Shown: positions 1 to 9,321, numbered from the stretch's first letter. The stretch: DNA of 64,000 nucleotides from Prado023 sp963788325 (GCA_963788325.1 CAWBGJ010000009.1:186001-250000); one strand, 5' to 3'. Made by a program: numbers and translations. The notes: generated from the sequence alone by a model not told the origin.

Positions 1-480
1 ACCTGCACGGACCTTGATGCCGATCATCCGAACGCCCGCGGCCAGTGGCTGGCCACCGGTGCCCGGCGCAGCGACATCGTGGCGCTGTCCGAGGCGGGCT
101 ATCAGGCCGGCACGGCGACCGAGGTGGCGCGTACCTGGGGACTGTCAGTGCCGGGAACCGCCAAGCTGCTCGCCCGCTGGTGCGAGGTGGGGTACCGGCC
201 CACGGCCACTCAGTTCCAGTCCGTCGCCGAGGTGGGGGTGGGCTACCCGCCGGCCCCACCTGCGGTCTCGGCGGTCGAACGGGTGGCGCGCGCACTCGGA
301 GTCCGGCGGCCGACCGAGGCCCAGCGCACCACGCTAGCCATCGCTCTGGTCCGGTGCGGCACCGTGCCCGACACCGTGGCGATGCTGCGCACGAGCCGCG
401 CGGGCGACCGTGGGCGCGAGCCCGAGCAGGTCGACTCAGGGTCGCCCCGAGCCCGGACCCGGGCGCATGTCGATGTCTGA
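1..480 (+). CDS. Partial uncharacterised protein with an HTH-like segment
   Basis: The frame is open from the first base of the window to the TGA at 478-480, so the start lies outside. About 159 residues are visible. I do not recognise the family. The stretch TATEVARTWGLSVPGTAKLL has the spacing of a helix-turn-helix (alanine in helix 1, glycine in the turn, hydrophobics in helix 2), which suggests nucleic-acid binding, but this is inference. A second helical stretch follows, and the tail is Arg/Gly-rich and probably disordered. The AAA ATPase gene starts 83 nt downstream on the same strand, so the two may share a transcript. Confidence 0.5.
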   Translation, partial: TCTDLDADHPNARGQWLATGARRSDIVALSEAGYQAGTATEVARTWGLSVPGTAKLLARWCEVGYRPTATQFQSVAEVGVGYPPAPPAVSAVERVARALGVRRPTEAQRTTLAIALVRCGTVPDTVAMLRTSRAGDRGREPEQVDSGSPRARTRAHVDV

Positions 481-563
481 CCCCGCGCCTAGCGTCGGGG
501 GCGCCCCCGCCGGGGTACCGAAGTCCACGGCAACGTGCCGGGGCAGCCTTGAGGGGAGCCGAC

Positions 564-1673
564 ATGGCCAGGGATCGCACCGGGTACGAGCAGGTGCTGC
601 GCGCGGTGGGGGTGTGCATCAGCACCCGGATCCCGTTCCTGCTCTGGGGTGAGCCGGGCGCGGGCAAGACCGCGGTCATCGAGTCCGCCACCGACTCGGG
701 TTGGCACGTGGAGACACTGATCTGCTCGCACTACGAGCCCAGCGACTTCGCCGGGCTGCCCGTGGTCAACCACGGACGTGTCGACCTGGCGCCCCCGCAG
801 TGGGCGGTGCGTGTGGCCGAGGAGCCCAGACCCAGCGTGGTCTTCTTCGACGAATGGACCACTGCCTCGCCGGCCGTTCAGGCCGCCGCCCTGCGGCCGC
901 TGACCCACGGGGAGGTCGGTGCGCTGCGCCTGCCCGAGCGGGTGTCTTTCGGGGCCGCCGCCAACCCCGCCGACGTGGCCGCCTCCGGGTGGGAGCTCGC
1001 CGCGCCCACGGCCAACCGGTTCGTCCACCTCGAGTGGAACCTCCCCCTGGATGTGTTCTCCGAGTCCCTGGTCACGCAGTCCTGGCCGCGCATCGAGGTA
1101 CCGACCCTGGGGGAGGACTACCCGGTGCGGCTGGCGGCCAGGCGGGCGCAGGTGGCCGCCTTCCTGGCTGTGCGCTCAGCGCAGCTGTCGGCGGTCCCCA
1201 AGGACGCGGCGTCGCGTGGCCGAGCGTTCCCCACCCCGCGCACCTGGGACTACACCGCACGCCTGCTCGCCGCGGCGGACCCGGCGGACATCGAGACCAT
1301 GCGCCTGCTCGTGCACGGTGCGATCGGCGCTCCCACCGGCCATGAGTTCCTGGCCTGGCTCAGCGCCCTGGACCTGCCCGACCCGGAGACCCTGCTGGCC
1401 GACCCCGGCGGGGACCAACTGGCTGGCCTGCGCGCGGACCGGGTGCACGTGAGCCTGCAGGGGGTACTGGCCGCGGTGTCGACGCGCACGACCGCGCCGA
1501 GGTGGGAGGCCGCGATGGGGGTCTGCGTCCGGGCCGCGGAACTGTCCGGAGTCGACCCGGCCGTGCCGGTCGTGCGCAGCCTGTTGCGGATCCGGCCCGC
1601 GCGCGCAGCCCTGCCGGCCGGGCTGTCGGTCTTCGCCGGACCTTTGGCCCTGGCCGGCCTGCTCCCCTCATGA
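564..1673 (+). CDS. MoxR-type AAA+ ATPase
   Basis: The 369-residue protein is an ATP-driven remodelling enzyme of the MoxR/dynein-like AAA+ class. Walker A (GEPGAGKT) is at residues 29-36, Walker B (VVFFDE) near 92-97 and a sensor-like Asn in AAANP near 134. The rest is a helical lid. The start ATG at 564 follows a GAGGGGAG ribosome site 5 nt upstream; the frame stays open further 5' but overlaps the preceding gene, so this start is preferred. The stop overlaps the next gene's start in an ATGA, so translation is probably coupled. MoxR ATPases generally act with vWA proteins, and the partner here is the next gene. The substrate cannot be told from sequence. Confidence 0.85.
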   Translation: MARDRTGYEQVLRAVGVCISTRIPFLLWGEPGAGKTAVIESATDSGWHVETLICSHYEPSDFAGLPVVNHGRVDLAPPQWAVRVAEEPRPSVVFFDEWTTASPAVQAAALRPLTHGEVGALRLPERVSFGAAANPADVAASGWELAAPTANRFVHLEWNLPLDVFSESLVTQSWPRIEVPTLGEDYPVRLAARRAQVAAFLAVRSAQLSAVPKDAASRGRAFPTPRTWDYTARLLAAADPADIETMRLLVHGAIGAPTGHEFLAWLSALDLPDPETLLADPGGDQLAGLRADRVHVSLQGVLAAVSTRTTAPRWEAAMGVCVRAAELSGVDPAVPVVRSLLRIRPARAALPAGLSVFAGPLALAGLLPS

Positions 1674-3019
1674 CTGGGCTCGACCGGGAGTCGGCCGACC
1701 TGATCGCCGCAGCCAAGCTGTGGCTGACCAGCCCACCGACTGCCGGCGGACGGCCCACCGGGGACATGCCCTACCTGTCGAGCGCCCTCTACGCACTCGT
1801 GCCGGTACCGACCGAGCAGGTTGCTGCGATGTCGACCGACCTGGCGTGGCGGCTCTACGTGAACCCCGCCTGGCTGCACGACCCGGACCGCGACATCGCC
1901 CAGGTGGGCCACGAGCTGGCCCACCACGTCTGGCACCTGCTGGCCGACCATGGCGGCCGGGCCCACGACCTGGGCGTCTGCGGGGCGACCGCACGCGCCT
2001 GGCGAGTGGCTGCCGACGTGACCATCCACCCGATCCTCGCGAGCCTTCCCGGCCTGCCCTCGCCGCGCACTCCCGCACCGGTGGCGGCCGCCCGTGAGGC
2101 TGCCCTCGGCGAGGAGCATCAGGTGCTGCCCGCCGCGAGCCTGGGGCTCCCGCCGGGGCTGTCGACTGAGGAGTACTTCGCGATCCTCTCGGGCCTGCCC
2201 GCGCAGGGCACGCAGCCGGATGCCGATCCTGCCCGGGAGCCCCGGGCGCAGGATGACGACAAGCCGGTACCTGGGCCCGACCCCTCCTGCGGCAGCGGCT
2301 GTGACGGTCTGCACCGCAGCTACGAGTTGCCCGAGGCCGCCGAGCAGGGTGGTCTCAGCGAGGTGGCAGGTGAGGCGATCCGGCGCACGGTGGCGATCTC
2401 CATGCGCGAGTCGGTAGGTCAGGGCAGCCTGCCCGGGGACTGGCAGCGCTGGGTTGAGCAGGTGCTGGACCCCATCGTCGACTGGCGCAACGTGTTGCAT
2501 GCCGCGGTTCGGCGGGGCCTGGGCTGGGCGCATGGTCATACCGACTACACCTACTCGCGGATCTCGAGGCGTCAGGCCGGCGCAGGGCCGGTCATCCTGC
2601 CCGCGCTGCGCCGACCGGTCCCTCGCGTGGGGATCGTGGTGGACACCTCCGGCAGCGTGGACGACGGCCTGCTCGCCCAGGCCCTCGGCGAGATCGATGG
2701 CGTGCTGGGGACGCTCGGGGTGCCCGACCCGCAGGTGAGCGTGCTGGCCGTCGATGCCGCCGTGCAGACCGTGACCGCGGTCCGCACGGCCCGGGCCATC
2801 CCGCTGGCCGGTGGTGGGGGCACGGACATGTCCCTGGGGATCGCCGCTGCCCAGGAGCTGCGACCGCGGGTCGACGTGATCATCGTCCTGACCGACGGTT
2901 GGACCGGCTGGCCGCGATCACCTGCCCCTGTCCCGGTGATCGCGGTGCTGATCGGGCGGGAAGGGGCTGGACTGCCCAGCACTCCTGAATGGATCCAGCG
3001 CGTGGAGTGCGTCCGGTGA
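1670..3019 (+). CDS. DUF2201-like putative metallopeptidase with C-terminal vWA domain
   Basis: This 449-residue protein joins two modules. The N-terminal half carries a zincin-type motif HELAHH (H81, E82, H85), as in putative metallopeptidases fused to vWA-like domains (DUF2201/COG3864). Residues of about 200-240 form an acidic, proline-rich linker. The C-terminal third is a vWA-like domain with a MIDAS-type DTSGSVDDG (first Asp at 325), a GGGGTD segment and a DGWTGWP loop. No signal peptide is seen, so it is probably cytoplasmic. The gene overlaps the MoxR ATPase by 4 nt; MoxR plus vWA pairs typically form a chaperone complex. The peptidase could be the effector, but no substrate is evident. 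Confidence 0.8.
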   Translation: MTGLDRESADLIAAAKLWLTSPPTAGGRPTGDMPYLSSALYALVPVPTEQVAAMSTDLAWRLYVNPAWLHDPDRDIAQVGHELAHHVWHLLADHGGRAHDLGVCGATARAWRVAADVTIHPILASLPGLPSPRTPAPVAAAREAALGEEHQVLPAASLGLPPGLSTEEYFAILSGLPAQGTQPDADPAREPRAQDDDKPVPGPDPSCGSGCDGLHRSYELPEAAEQGGLSEVAGEAIRRTVAISMRESVGQGSLPGDWQRWVEQVLDPIVDWRNVLHAAVRRGLGWAHGHTDYTYSRISRRQAGAGPVILPALRRPVPRVGIVVDTSGSVDDGLLAQALGEIDGVLGTLGVPDPQVSVLAVDAAVQTVTAVRTARAIPLAGGGGTDMSLGIAAAQELRPRVDVIIVLTDGWTGWPRSPAPVPVIAVLIGREGAGLPSTPEWIQRVECVR

Positions 3020-3021
3020 CT

Positions 3022-3044
3022 CCTCGGGCCCCGCCGGACCGAGG
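3022..3044. terminator. Terminator-like hairpin between convergent genes
   Basis: CCTCGG at 3022-3027 pairs with CCGAGG at 3039-3044 around an 11-nt loop. It lies just after the stop of the metallopeptidase/vWA gene and before the convergent CDP-glycerol transferase stop. There is no U-tract, as is common in high-GC actinomycetes. Confidence 0.35.
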
Positions 3045-3070
3045 CACGAGGCACGCGTCCACGCCTGCGG

Positions 3071-4309
3071 TCAGTCCCCCTGCTCCGACGGGCTGGGGTG
3101 CACCCGACCACGGTGCACCTGGTCAGGTGCACCGAACACGGCATCGACGACCCGCCTGGCCGCGTGTCCGTCCTCCCAGGCGTTGAACTTCGCCTGCCAG
3201 GCGGCGTATCGGGGGCCGAACTCGGCCACCATGCTGGGCACATCAGCCAGCCGAGCGATCACGTGCTCGGACGTGGTCAGGATCGGGCCGGGGGCCTCGG
3301 CAGCAAAATCCAGGTAGAAGCCACGGGCATCGCGGTAGGCAGCCAGGTCGGGAGCGAGGAACAGGATCGGCTTGCCGGTGACTGCGAAGTCGAACATCAG
3401 TGACGAGTAGTCCGTGAGCAGGGCATCGGCAGCGATCAGCAGGTCCGTCACATCCGGGTAGCGAGTGACGTCCAGTGCGCCACCAGCGATCGACGTGTCG
3501 TGCGCACCGTGGGTGTGCGAGTGCCCGCGGAAGGCCAGCCGCCACCCCTGGGGCAGCCGGCTACTCTGGTCAAAGTAGTTCACGGGCGCGAACTGACCCG
3601 CCGCAGTGCGCCGGCCGGTGCGCCAGGTGGGCCCGTAGAGCAGCAGCTTCTCGGCCGGGTCAGTGACCCCGAGCCGCTCACGGATCGCCTGGCGCTCCTG
3701 AGCGTCCGCGGTGACGAGCCGGTCGTTGCGGGGATAGCCCACCGGAAGGATCGTCCCGCGGTAGCCGAAAGCACCACTGAGGGCCTTCACGCTGAAGTCG
3801 TTGGCGGCCACCAGGTAGTCCCAGGCTGCCGCCTCGCGGTCGTACAGCGCCAGGAATTCGTCGCTGATCGTTCCGGGCGGCATGTCGTGGGCCAACCTCT
3901 TGAGCGGCGTGCCGTGCCATGTCTGGCAGTAGACTTGGCCCTCGGACTTGCGGAAGTAGCGCGGGAAGTTCGTGTTGTTGACCAGGTACCGGCTGGTGGC
4001 CACGGCTTCGAGCCACTGCCGCGAGCCGTGCACGACCGCACGGGTGCCCTCCGGCACCGGCATGTCCGGGTCACTGACCGTCCACAGCATCTCCAGCGAG
4101 GTTCCCCGGTCGGCGAGCTCGCGCTGGATAGCCAACGGGTTGTCGCCGATCACCTTTCCGGCGAAGGACTCGAAGTGCACGGCCTCTCGCAGCGGCTGAC
4201 CCTGGGCGCGGCGCAGGCCCACCGAGCCCCCCCACTGCTGCCGGCGCCTGCCCACCGCGCCGCGCAGGCGCGCGGGCGTGTACCGGGATGCTGCTGATGC
4301 GCGCGTCAT
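3071..4309 (-). CDS. CDP-glycerol glycerophosphotransferase family protein
   Basis: The 412-residue protein belongs to the TagB/TagF-like family (glyphos_transf), which transfers glycerol phosphate from CDP-glycerol to build teichoic-acid-type polymers at the cytoplasmic face of the membrane. Family marks are CQTWHGTPLKRL, the YPRND segment, LLYGPTWR, FRGHSHTHG and the C-terminal LLTDYSSLMFDF. The N-terminus is basic (RLRGAVGRRRQQ), suited to peripheral membrane contact. The start at 4309 is chosen because GGGAG lies 6 nt upstream; the frame extends 46 codons further 5' without a ribosome site. At about 400 residues it is shorter than two-domain TagF enzymes. Neighbouring genes do not form a classical tag cluster, but an exporter pair lies at 11-13 kb. 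Confidence 0.85.
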   Translation of the reverse strand: MTRASAASRYTPARLRGAVGRRRQQWGGSVGLRRAQGQPLREAVHFESFAGKVIGDNPLAIQRELADRGTSLEMLWTVSDPDMPVPEGTRAVVHGSRQWLEAVATSRYLVNNTNFPRYFRKSEGQVYCQTWHGTPLKRLAHDMPPGTISDEFLALYDREAAAWDYLVAANDFSVKALSGAFGYRGTILPVGYPRNDRLVTADAQERQAIRERLGVTDPAEKLLLYGPTWRTGRRTAAGQFAPVNYFDQSSRLPQGWRLAFRGHSHTHGAHDTSIAGGALDVTRYPDVTDLLIAADALLTDYSSLMFDFAVTGKPILFLAPDLAAYRDARGFYLDFAAEAPGPILTTSEHVIARLADVPSMVAEFGPRYAAWQAKFNAWEDGHAARRVVDAVFGAPDQVHRGRVHPSPSEQGD

Positions 4310-4586
4310 GGGCAACTCCCGTCCTGGGTCCTGGGGCTGGTCGCAGTGGGGGGAGCGGCTCGCACGGCCGCACCCGGACCACCACGGCCTACCGTACGCA
4401 CCGACGGGCACCATGCCGGCTCGGGCGTGCTCTCCCACCTTCCGCATGTCGGGCTCGGGATTTGTCCACGAGGCCGAGGCCGAGGTCGCACTGATCGCCC
4501 GTCATGCCCCGCCGACCTTGATGACCTGGCACGCCCTTCCTCCGCAGGGCCGCATGAGAAGACGTTCCGATGTCGGACCGGGTTGC

Positions 4587-4608
4587 TAGTGTTCGAACAT
4601 CAGTTCGG
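4587..4608 (+). promoter_or_regulatory. SOS (LexA) box with adjoining -10 element
   Basis: TCGAAC-ATCA-GTTCGG at 4593-4608 matches the actinobacterial LexA consensus TCGAAC-N4-GTTCGA with one mismatch. It abuts a -10-like TAGTGT at 4587-4592 and lies 13 nt before the GTG of the HNH gene. LexA bound here would cover the promoter. 13E12-family genes in mycobacteria are known SOS targets. The rest of the 4310-4586 gap shows nothing else I can name. Confidence 0.75.
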
Positions 4609-4621
4609 ACGGGGGGTCGGT

Positions 4622-6065
4622 GTGACCAGCAGCATGCAGGACCAGCACACCGCGGTCGACCCGCGCGCGGTCGGTGCGTTGCCCGACGCCTCACCGGAGG
4701 TGGCCGACCTGTGGGACCGGGCCACCGCGTGTGCGGCCGGGGACCTGCCCGCGATGGGCCTGCACGCCGGGGACCGGCCATGCGCCGATGTCGAGGTGCT
4801 GGCCGGGGTGTTCGCCGCAGTCGAGTACGAGGTGGCCCGCCGCATGCACGCCGCCACCACCGCCGGGGCCCTGCCCCTGATCGGGCCCGGTGCGGTCCTG
4901 ACCGCCCGCGGCTGGTCCGCACCACACGCCCGCCGACTGGCCCGCACCGGGGCCCTGGCCGCCGAGCACCCCACGATCGGTGCCGCGTGGGCGGCCGGGA
5001 CCATCACCTCCGAACACGTCGACGCCGTGGCCCGCCACACCGCACCCCTGACCGCGCAGGAGTTGGCCGCGGTGATCCACGAACTGGCCACGCACTGGGG
5101 CCACTGGTCCCCCGCAGCGATCACCCGGTTCGTGACTGCCGCCGCCCGGATGCTGCACCCACCCACCGACCCAGAACCCGGCGAGACCGACGCCCACACC
5201 ACCCGCAACCTGTCCTTCTCCCAATACGGAGACAGCGTCCTGCTCTCCGCGGCCCTGCCCCGCCTCGAAGGCGAAACCGTCATCGCCGCGATCGACGCCT
5301 GGGCCGAGAAACTACGCACCACCGCCGACCACACACCCACCGGGGCACGCCGCGCCGACGCCCTGGTCGAACTGGTCAACACCGCCGCCAGCACCGGGGT
5401 ACTGCCCACCCGCGGCGGACTCCCCGTCGCACTCACCGCCCCTCGAGCACACCCCGGCCGGAGACCCCATCTGGACCACCAACCACGGACACCACCTCAC
5501 CCCCGCCGAACAACGCTTCACCGCCTGCGACCCCACCATCACCCCGGTGCTCGTGGGCAGGCCCGAGGACCCCGACTGCACTCAGGCGCGGCGCGGCACG
5601 CGAGCCACCGCTCGCCCAGCCACGGGGGACCACGACCGTTGCCCCACGACACCCACTCCCACCGTGCGCATCGCCGCCCTCGCCGAGCGGCTGCTCGGTG
5701 GGCCGCAGTTCCCCCTGGCCGTCGGACGGAGCAGTCGCACCGCGACAACCGCCCAACGCCGCGCCCTCGCAGCCCGCGACGGCGGCTGCATCATCCCCGG
5801 CTGCCAGATACCAGCCGAAACCTGCCAAACCCACCACCTCACCGAATGGGCCGCAGGCGGCCGTTCCGACCTGCCCAACCTCGTGCTCCTGTGTTGGAGC
5901 CACCATCGCCAGGTCGACCTGCACATGTGGACAATCACACCAGCCATTCCCGAACGCCCGACACCACACCCACCACCCGCAGCACCACCCGGCACCCCCT
6001 GGCCAGCCAACAACAACGCCCCCTTCACCATCACCCGCACACCCCGCACCCGCTGGCGCCAGTGA
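4622..6065 (+). CDS. DUF222 / 13E12-family HNH endonuclease (frameshifted)
   Basis: The N-terminal DUF222 region is followed by a C-terminal HNH nuclease domain with two CxxC-type cysteines (CIIPGC), a THHL histidine pair, an NLVLLC segment and a final CWSHH motif. The family occurs in multiple copies in actinomycetes and its cellular role is poorly known. The start is a GTG at 4622 behind a GGGGGG-rich site. The frame breaks at about 5441: after LPVALTA the protein continues only in the next frame (LEHTPAGDPIW). One extra C in a CCCC run explains this. Both halves are well conserved, so an indel error or a very recent mutation is likely. The upstream SOS box suggests DNA-damage induction. 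Confidence 0.8.
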
Positions 6066-6106
6066 GGGACACGGCCCATAACTGACCGTGCGTGCGCGGT
6101 GCGGCC

Positions 6107-6112
6107 TACGCT
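6107..6112 (+). promoter_or_regulatory. Leaderless -10 box (TACGCT) for the NYN gene
   Basis: TACGCT ends 6 nt before the ATG at 6119, and a weak -35 (CTGACC at 6082-6087) lies about 19 nt upstream of it. Transcription would start at or next to the start codon. Confidence 0.55.
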
Positions 6113-6118
6113 GCAGAC

Positions 6119-6676
6119 ATGGACTCCGACGCTCGGACCTATGTACTGATCGATGGCGAGAACATCGATGCGACGTTGGGCGTCTCCATCTTGGGCCGTC
6201 GGCCGAACCCGGAGGAGCGCCCCCGCTGGGACCGGCTGCTCGCCTTCATGGAGGACCGCTGGGCACAACCGGTCACGGGGCTGTTCTTCCTCGCGGTCAA
6301 CGGCGAGATGCCGCACTCGTTCGTCCAGGCGCTGCTGGCCATGGGCTTCCGGCCGATCCCGTTGTCAGGCGGTGCTCAGGAGAAGGTTGTCGACATCGCC
6401 ATCCAGCGGACTCTGGCTGCCCTGACCGAGCGGTCCGGCGACGTCGTGCTCGTCAGCCATGACGGCGACTTCCTCCCGCAGGTCGAGGGGCTCCTGGATG
6501 GCCGGCGGGTTGCGGACATGGGCTTCTCGGAGTTCCGCAACCGGGGCTTCGCCGCCCTGGAGGCACGAGGAGTCGAGTTCTTCGACCTCGAGCACGACGT
6601 GAAGGCGTTCCGGACGCCCCTCCCGCGCGTCCGAGTGATCCCGATCCAGGAGTTCGACCCGCTCGAGTTCCTGTAA
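6119..6676 (+). CDS. NYN/PIN-like (LabA/DUF88) domain protein
   Basis: This 185-residue protein has the NYN fold marks: an N-terminal LIDGENID acidic motif and a VLVSHDGDF motif about 100 residues later. These acidic residues bind metal in PIN-like RNases. The family includes predicted RNA-processing nucleases, and the RNA target here is unknown. The ATG at 6119 is chosen because a -10-like box sits 6 nt upstream and no ribosome site is present, implying a leaderless mRNA. It lies alone between the HNH gene and a convergent acyl-CoA dehydrogenase. The final 25 residues (RVIPIQEFDPLEF) are a short extension beyond the nuclease fold. Confidence 0.8.
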   Translation: MDSDARTYVLIDGENIDATLGVSILGRRPNPEERPRWDRLLAFMEDRWAQPVTGLFFLAVNGEMPHSFVQALLAMGFRPIPLSGGAQEKVVDIAIQRTLAALTERSGDVVLVSHDGDFLPQVEGLLDGRRVADMGFSEFRNRGFAALEARGVEFFDLEHDVKAFRTPLPRVRVIPIQEFDPLEFL

Positions 6677-6688
6677 GGCGCGACCCGC

Positions 6689-7856
6689 CTACTTCAGCAG
6701 CTGACGAGCCATCACCATGCGCTGGATCTGGTTGGTGCCCTCGTAGATCTGGGTGATCTTCGCGTCACGCATGTAGCGCTCGACCGGGTTGTCGCGCACG
6801 TACCCAGCCCCGCCGAACACCTGCACCGCGTCGGTGGTGACCTCCATCGCGATATCTGAGGCGTAGCACTTGGCAGCCGCGCCGAAGAAGGTCAGGTCCG
6901 GCGCACCGCGCTCGCTGCGGGCGGCGGCCGCGTAGGTCAGCGCCCGTGCGGTCTCGACCTTCATCGCCATGTCGGCCAGCAGGAACTGCACGCCCTGGAA
7001 CGACCCGATCACCTTGCCGAACTGCTTGCGGTCCTTGGCGTAGGCGACCGCCGCGTCGAGCGCTCCCTGCGCGATGCCCAGCGGCCTGCGCGCCGATCGT
7101 CACCCGGGTGTGGTCCAGGGTGCGCATCGCGGTCGTGAACCCGGTGCCGGGCTCCCCGACGATCCGGTCGGCCGGGATGAAGCAGTTCTCGAAGTAGATC
7201 TCACGGGTCGGCGAGCCGTGGATCCCCAGCTTGCGCTCAGGCGTACCCAACGAGAACCCCTCGTCGTCGGCGTGCACGACGAACGCCGAGATACCCGCCG
7301 GGCCCTTCTCCGGCTCCGTGACGGCCATCACCGTGTAGTACTTCGAGATCCCCGCGTTGGTGATCCACGACTTCTGCCCGTTGAGCACCCAGCCGCCATC
7401 GCCAGCCACCGCTCGGCACTTCATCGAACCTGCGTCCGAGCCGGCCTCCCGCTCGGACAGGGCATAGGAGAACATCGCCTCGCCGCTGGCCACCTGGGGC
7501 AGGTAGCGCCCGAGCAGCTCGTCGGAGGCGCCCACGATCAGTGGCATCGTCCCCAGCTTGTTCACCGCGGGGATCAGCGAGCTGGAGGCGCAGACCCGAG
7601 CCACCTCCTCGATGACCAGGCAGGCCGCGAGCGCGTCGCCGCCCTGGCCACCGAACTCCTCAGGGATGTGGATGGCGTGGAAGTCGTTGGCGCGCAACGC
7701 CTCGTAGACGTCCCACGGGAACTCGCCGGTCTCGTCAATCTCCGCCGCGCGCGGGGCGATCTTGTCCTCGGCCAGCTCGCGAACGGCTGCCCGGAGCATC
7801 GCGTGCTCCTCGGGAAGGGTGAATGCGTCGAAATCCGGGTTGGGGTTCAGTGCCAT
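6689..7856 (-). CDS. Acyl-CoA dehydrogenase (frameshifted)
   Basis: This FAD enzyme of the short/medium-chain acyl-CoA dehydrogenase family makes the alpha,beta double bond in fatty or branched-chain acyl-CoA oxidation and passes electrons to ETF. N-terminal helices (FTLPEEHAML), the flavin-binding YALSEREAGSDAGS and WITNAG segments, and the C-terminal IYEGTNQIQRMV with the catalytic Glu are all present. The frame breaks near 7083: one extra base in GCAGGCCGCTGG; without it the text reads AQALGIAQGALDAAVAY. The intact protein would be about 388 residues. ATG 7856 is preceded by TAGCCT with a 7-nt gap, so it is probably leaderless. Purine genes and the UDP-glucose dehydrogenase are neighbours but not functionally linked. 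Confidence 0.85.
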
Positions 7857-7863
7857 GGACAGA

Positions 7864-7869
7864 AGGCTA
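7864..7869 (-). promoter_or_regulatory. Leaderless -10 box (TAGCCT) for the acyl-CoA dehydrogenase
   Basis: On the minus strand TAGCCT ends 7 nt before the ATG at 7856, with no ribosome site between. Confidence 0.55.
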
Positions 7870-7952
7870 CGCGCGCGCAGGGCCGCACCCGCAGCGGCCC
7901 CGGATCGTCACACACAGCCGCGATCGGCGCTTCGGGGGGGACTGCCTCGGCC

Positions 7953-7958
7953 TAGACT
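7953..7958 (+). promoter_or_regulatory. Leaderless -10 box (TAGACT) for the UDP-glucose dehydrogenase
   Basis: TAGACT ends 7 nt before the GTG at 7966. The divergent acyl-CoA dehydrogenase promoter lies about 85 nt away. Confidence 0.55.
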
Positions 7959-7965
7959 CCGGGGC

Positions 7966-9321
7966 GTGGACGAACCTATGCGGATCACGGTCATCGGCAC
8001 CGGCTACCTCGGCGCAACGCACGCCGCGGCCATGGCCGAGTCCGGCTACGAGGTGCTCGGCGTGGACGTCGACCCGGCAAAGATCGCCGCGCTGGCCCGC
8101 GGCGAGGTGCCGTTCTTCGAGCCGGGCCTGTCCGAGCTGCTCGAGTCCAACGTGGCCTCCGGGCGCCTGCGCTTCACCACCGACATCGCCGAGGCCGCGG
8201 ACTTCGGCGACATGCACTTCATCGGCGTCGGCACCCCCCAGCACCCGCGCACCAACGCCGCGGACCTGTCCCAGCTCGACGCCGCCATCGGCGCCCTGGC
8301 CCCGCTGCTGCGCCGGCCGTGCACGGTGGTCGGCAAGTCGACGGTCCCGGTCGGCACCGCCGAGGGTGTCCGCGCGCGCCTGCAGGCCACCGCACCAGCC
8401 GCCGGGGAGGTGGACCTGGTCTGGAACCCGGAGTTCCTGCGCGAGGGGTTCGCCGTGGCCGACACGCTGACCCCCGACCGGATCGTCATCGGGGTGGCCC
8501 ATCCTGCTGGTCCGGGCGAGCCGCCCTCGCGCGACGAGGCCATCATGCGCCGCGTCTACGCCCCGATGATCGAGTGGGGCGCACCGTTCCTGGTCATGGA
8601 CTACGCCACCTCCGAGCTGGTCAAGGTGGCCGCCAACAGCTTCCTGGCCACCAAGATCTCCTTCATCAACGCCATGGCCGAGGTGTGCGAGGCCACCGGC
8701 GCCGACGTCACCCTGCTCGCCGAGGCGATCGGCCACGACGACCGGATCGGCTCGAAGTTCCTGCGCGCCGGGATCGGCTTCGGCGGCGGCTGCCTGCCCA
8801 AGGACATCCGGGCGTTCATGGCACGCGCCGGCGAGCTCGGCGTCTCCGACGCACTGGGCTTCCTGCGCGACGTCGACGGCATCAACAATCGTCGCCGCGC
8901 CTCGACCGTGGCCCTGGCCCGCGAACTGGTCGGGGGACGATTCGTGGACAAGCGGATCGCGGTGCTAGGCGCGGCCTTCAAGCCAGACTCCGACGACGTG
9001 CGGGACTCCCCGGCCCTGGACATCGCAGCGGCCATCTACACCGCCGGCGGCGACGTCGTGGTCCATGACCCGCAGGCGCTGAACAACGCGCGCATCGCCT
9101 ATCCGCCGATGGCCTATGCGCAGGACATCCACGAGGCCCTGACCGGGGCCGACCTGGTACTCCTGGGCACCGAGTGGCGCGACTACACCGACCTCGACCC
9201 GTTCGACGTCGTGCACCTGCCCACGACGCCCCTGATCCTCGACGGGCGCAACGCGCTGGACGCGGCCCGCTGGCGATCGGCCGGGTGGACCTACCGCGGC
9301 CTGGGTCGGCCCAACGCCTGA
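7966..9321 (+). CDS. UDP-glucose 6-dehydrogenase family protein
   Basis: This enzyme oxidises UDP-glucose to UDP-glucuronate with two NAD+; GDP-mannose dehydrogenase is the close alternative. The 451-residue protein starts with a Rossmann motif VIGTGYLG near residues 9-16. It has the substrate loop VWNPEFLREG, a central helical domain with the TSELVKVAANSFLATKISFINA segment, the catalytic Cys at about 276 in FGGGCLPKD, and the C-terminal UDP-binding domain with AFKPDSDDVRDSPA. The GTG at 7966 is preferred over the internal ATG at 7978 because TAGACT lies 7 nt upstream (leaderless). The product feeds acidic surface polysaccharides, in line with the envelope genes nearby. Confidence 0.88.
   Translation: MDEPMRITVIGTGYLGATHAAAMAESGYEVLGVDVDPAKIAALARGEVPFFEPGLSELLESNVASGRLRFTTDIAEAADFGDMHFIGVGTPQHPRTNAADLSQLDAAIGALAPLLRRPCTVVGKSTVPVGTAEGVRARLQATAPAAGEVDLVWNPEFLREGFAVADTLTPDRIVIGVAHPAGPGEPPSRDEAIMRRVYAPMIEWGAPFLVMDYATSELVKVAANSFLATKISFINAMAEVCEATGADVTLLAEAIGHDDRIGSKFLRAGIGFGGGCLPKDIRAFMARAGELGVSDALGFLRDVDGINNRRRASTVALARELVGGRFVDKRIAVLGAAFKPDSDDVRDSPALDIAAAIYTAGGDVVVHDPQALNNARIAYPPMAYAQDIHEALTGADLVLLGTEWRDYTDLDPFDVVHLPTTPLILDGRNALDAARWRSAGWTYRGLGRPNA

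Noticed and set aside
489..1028. Open frames on the minus strand opposite the MoxR gene and many similar antisense frames elsewhere
   Set aside because: In DNA this GC-rich, stop codons are rare in all frames. These frames have no start signals, no known motifs and run against well-supported genes.
4310..4447. Longer N-terminus of the CDP-glycerol transferase (to 4447)
   Set aside because: The extra 46 codons lack family similarity and a ribosome site, whereas ATG 4309 has GGGAG at 6 nt.
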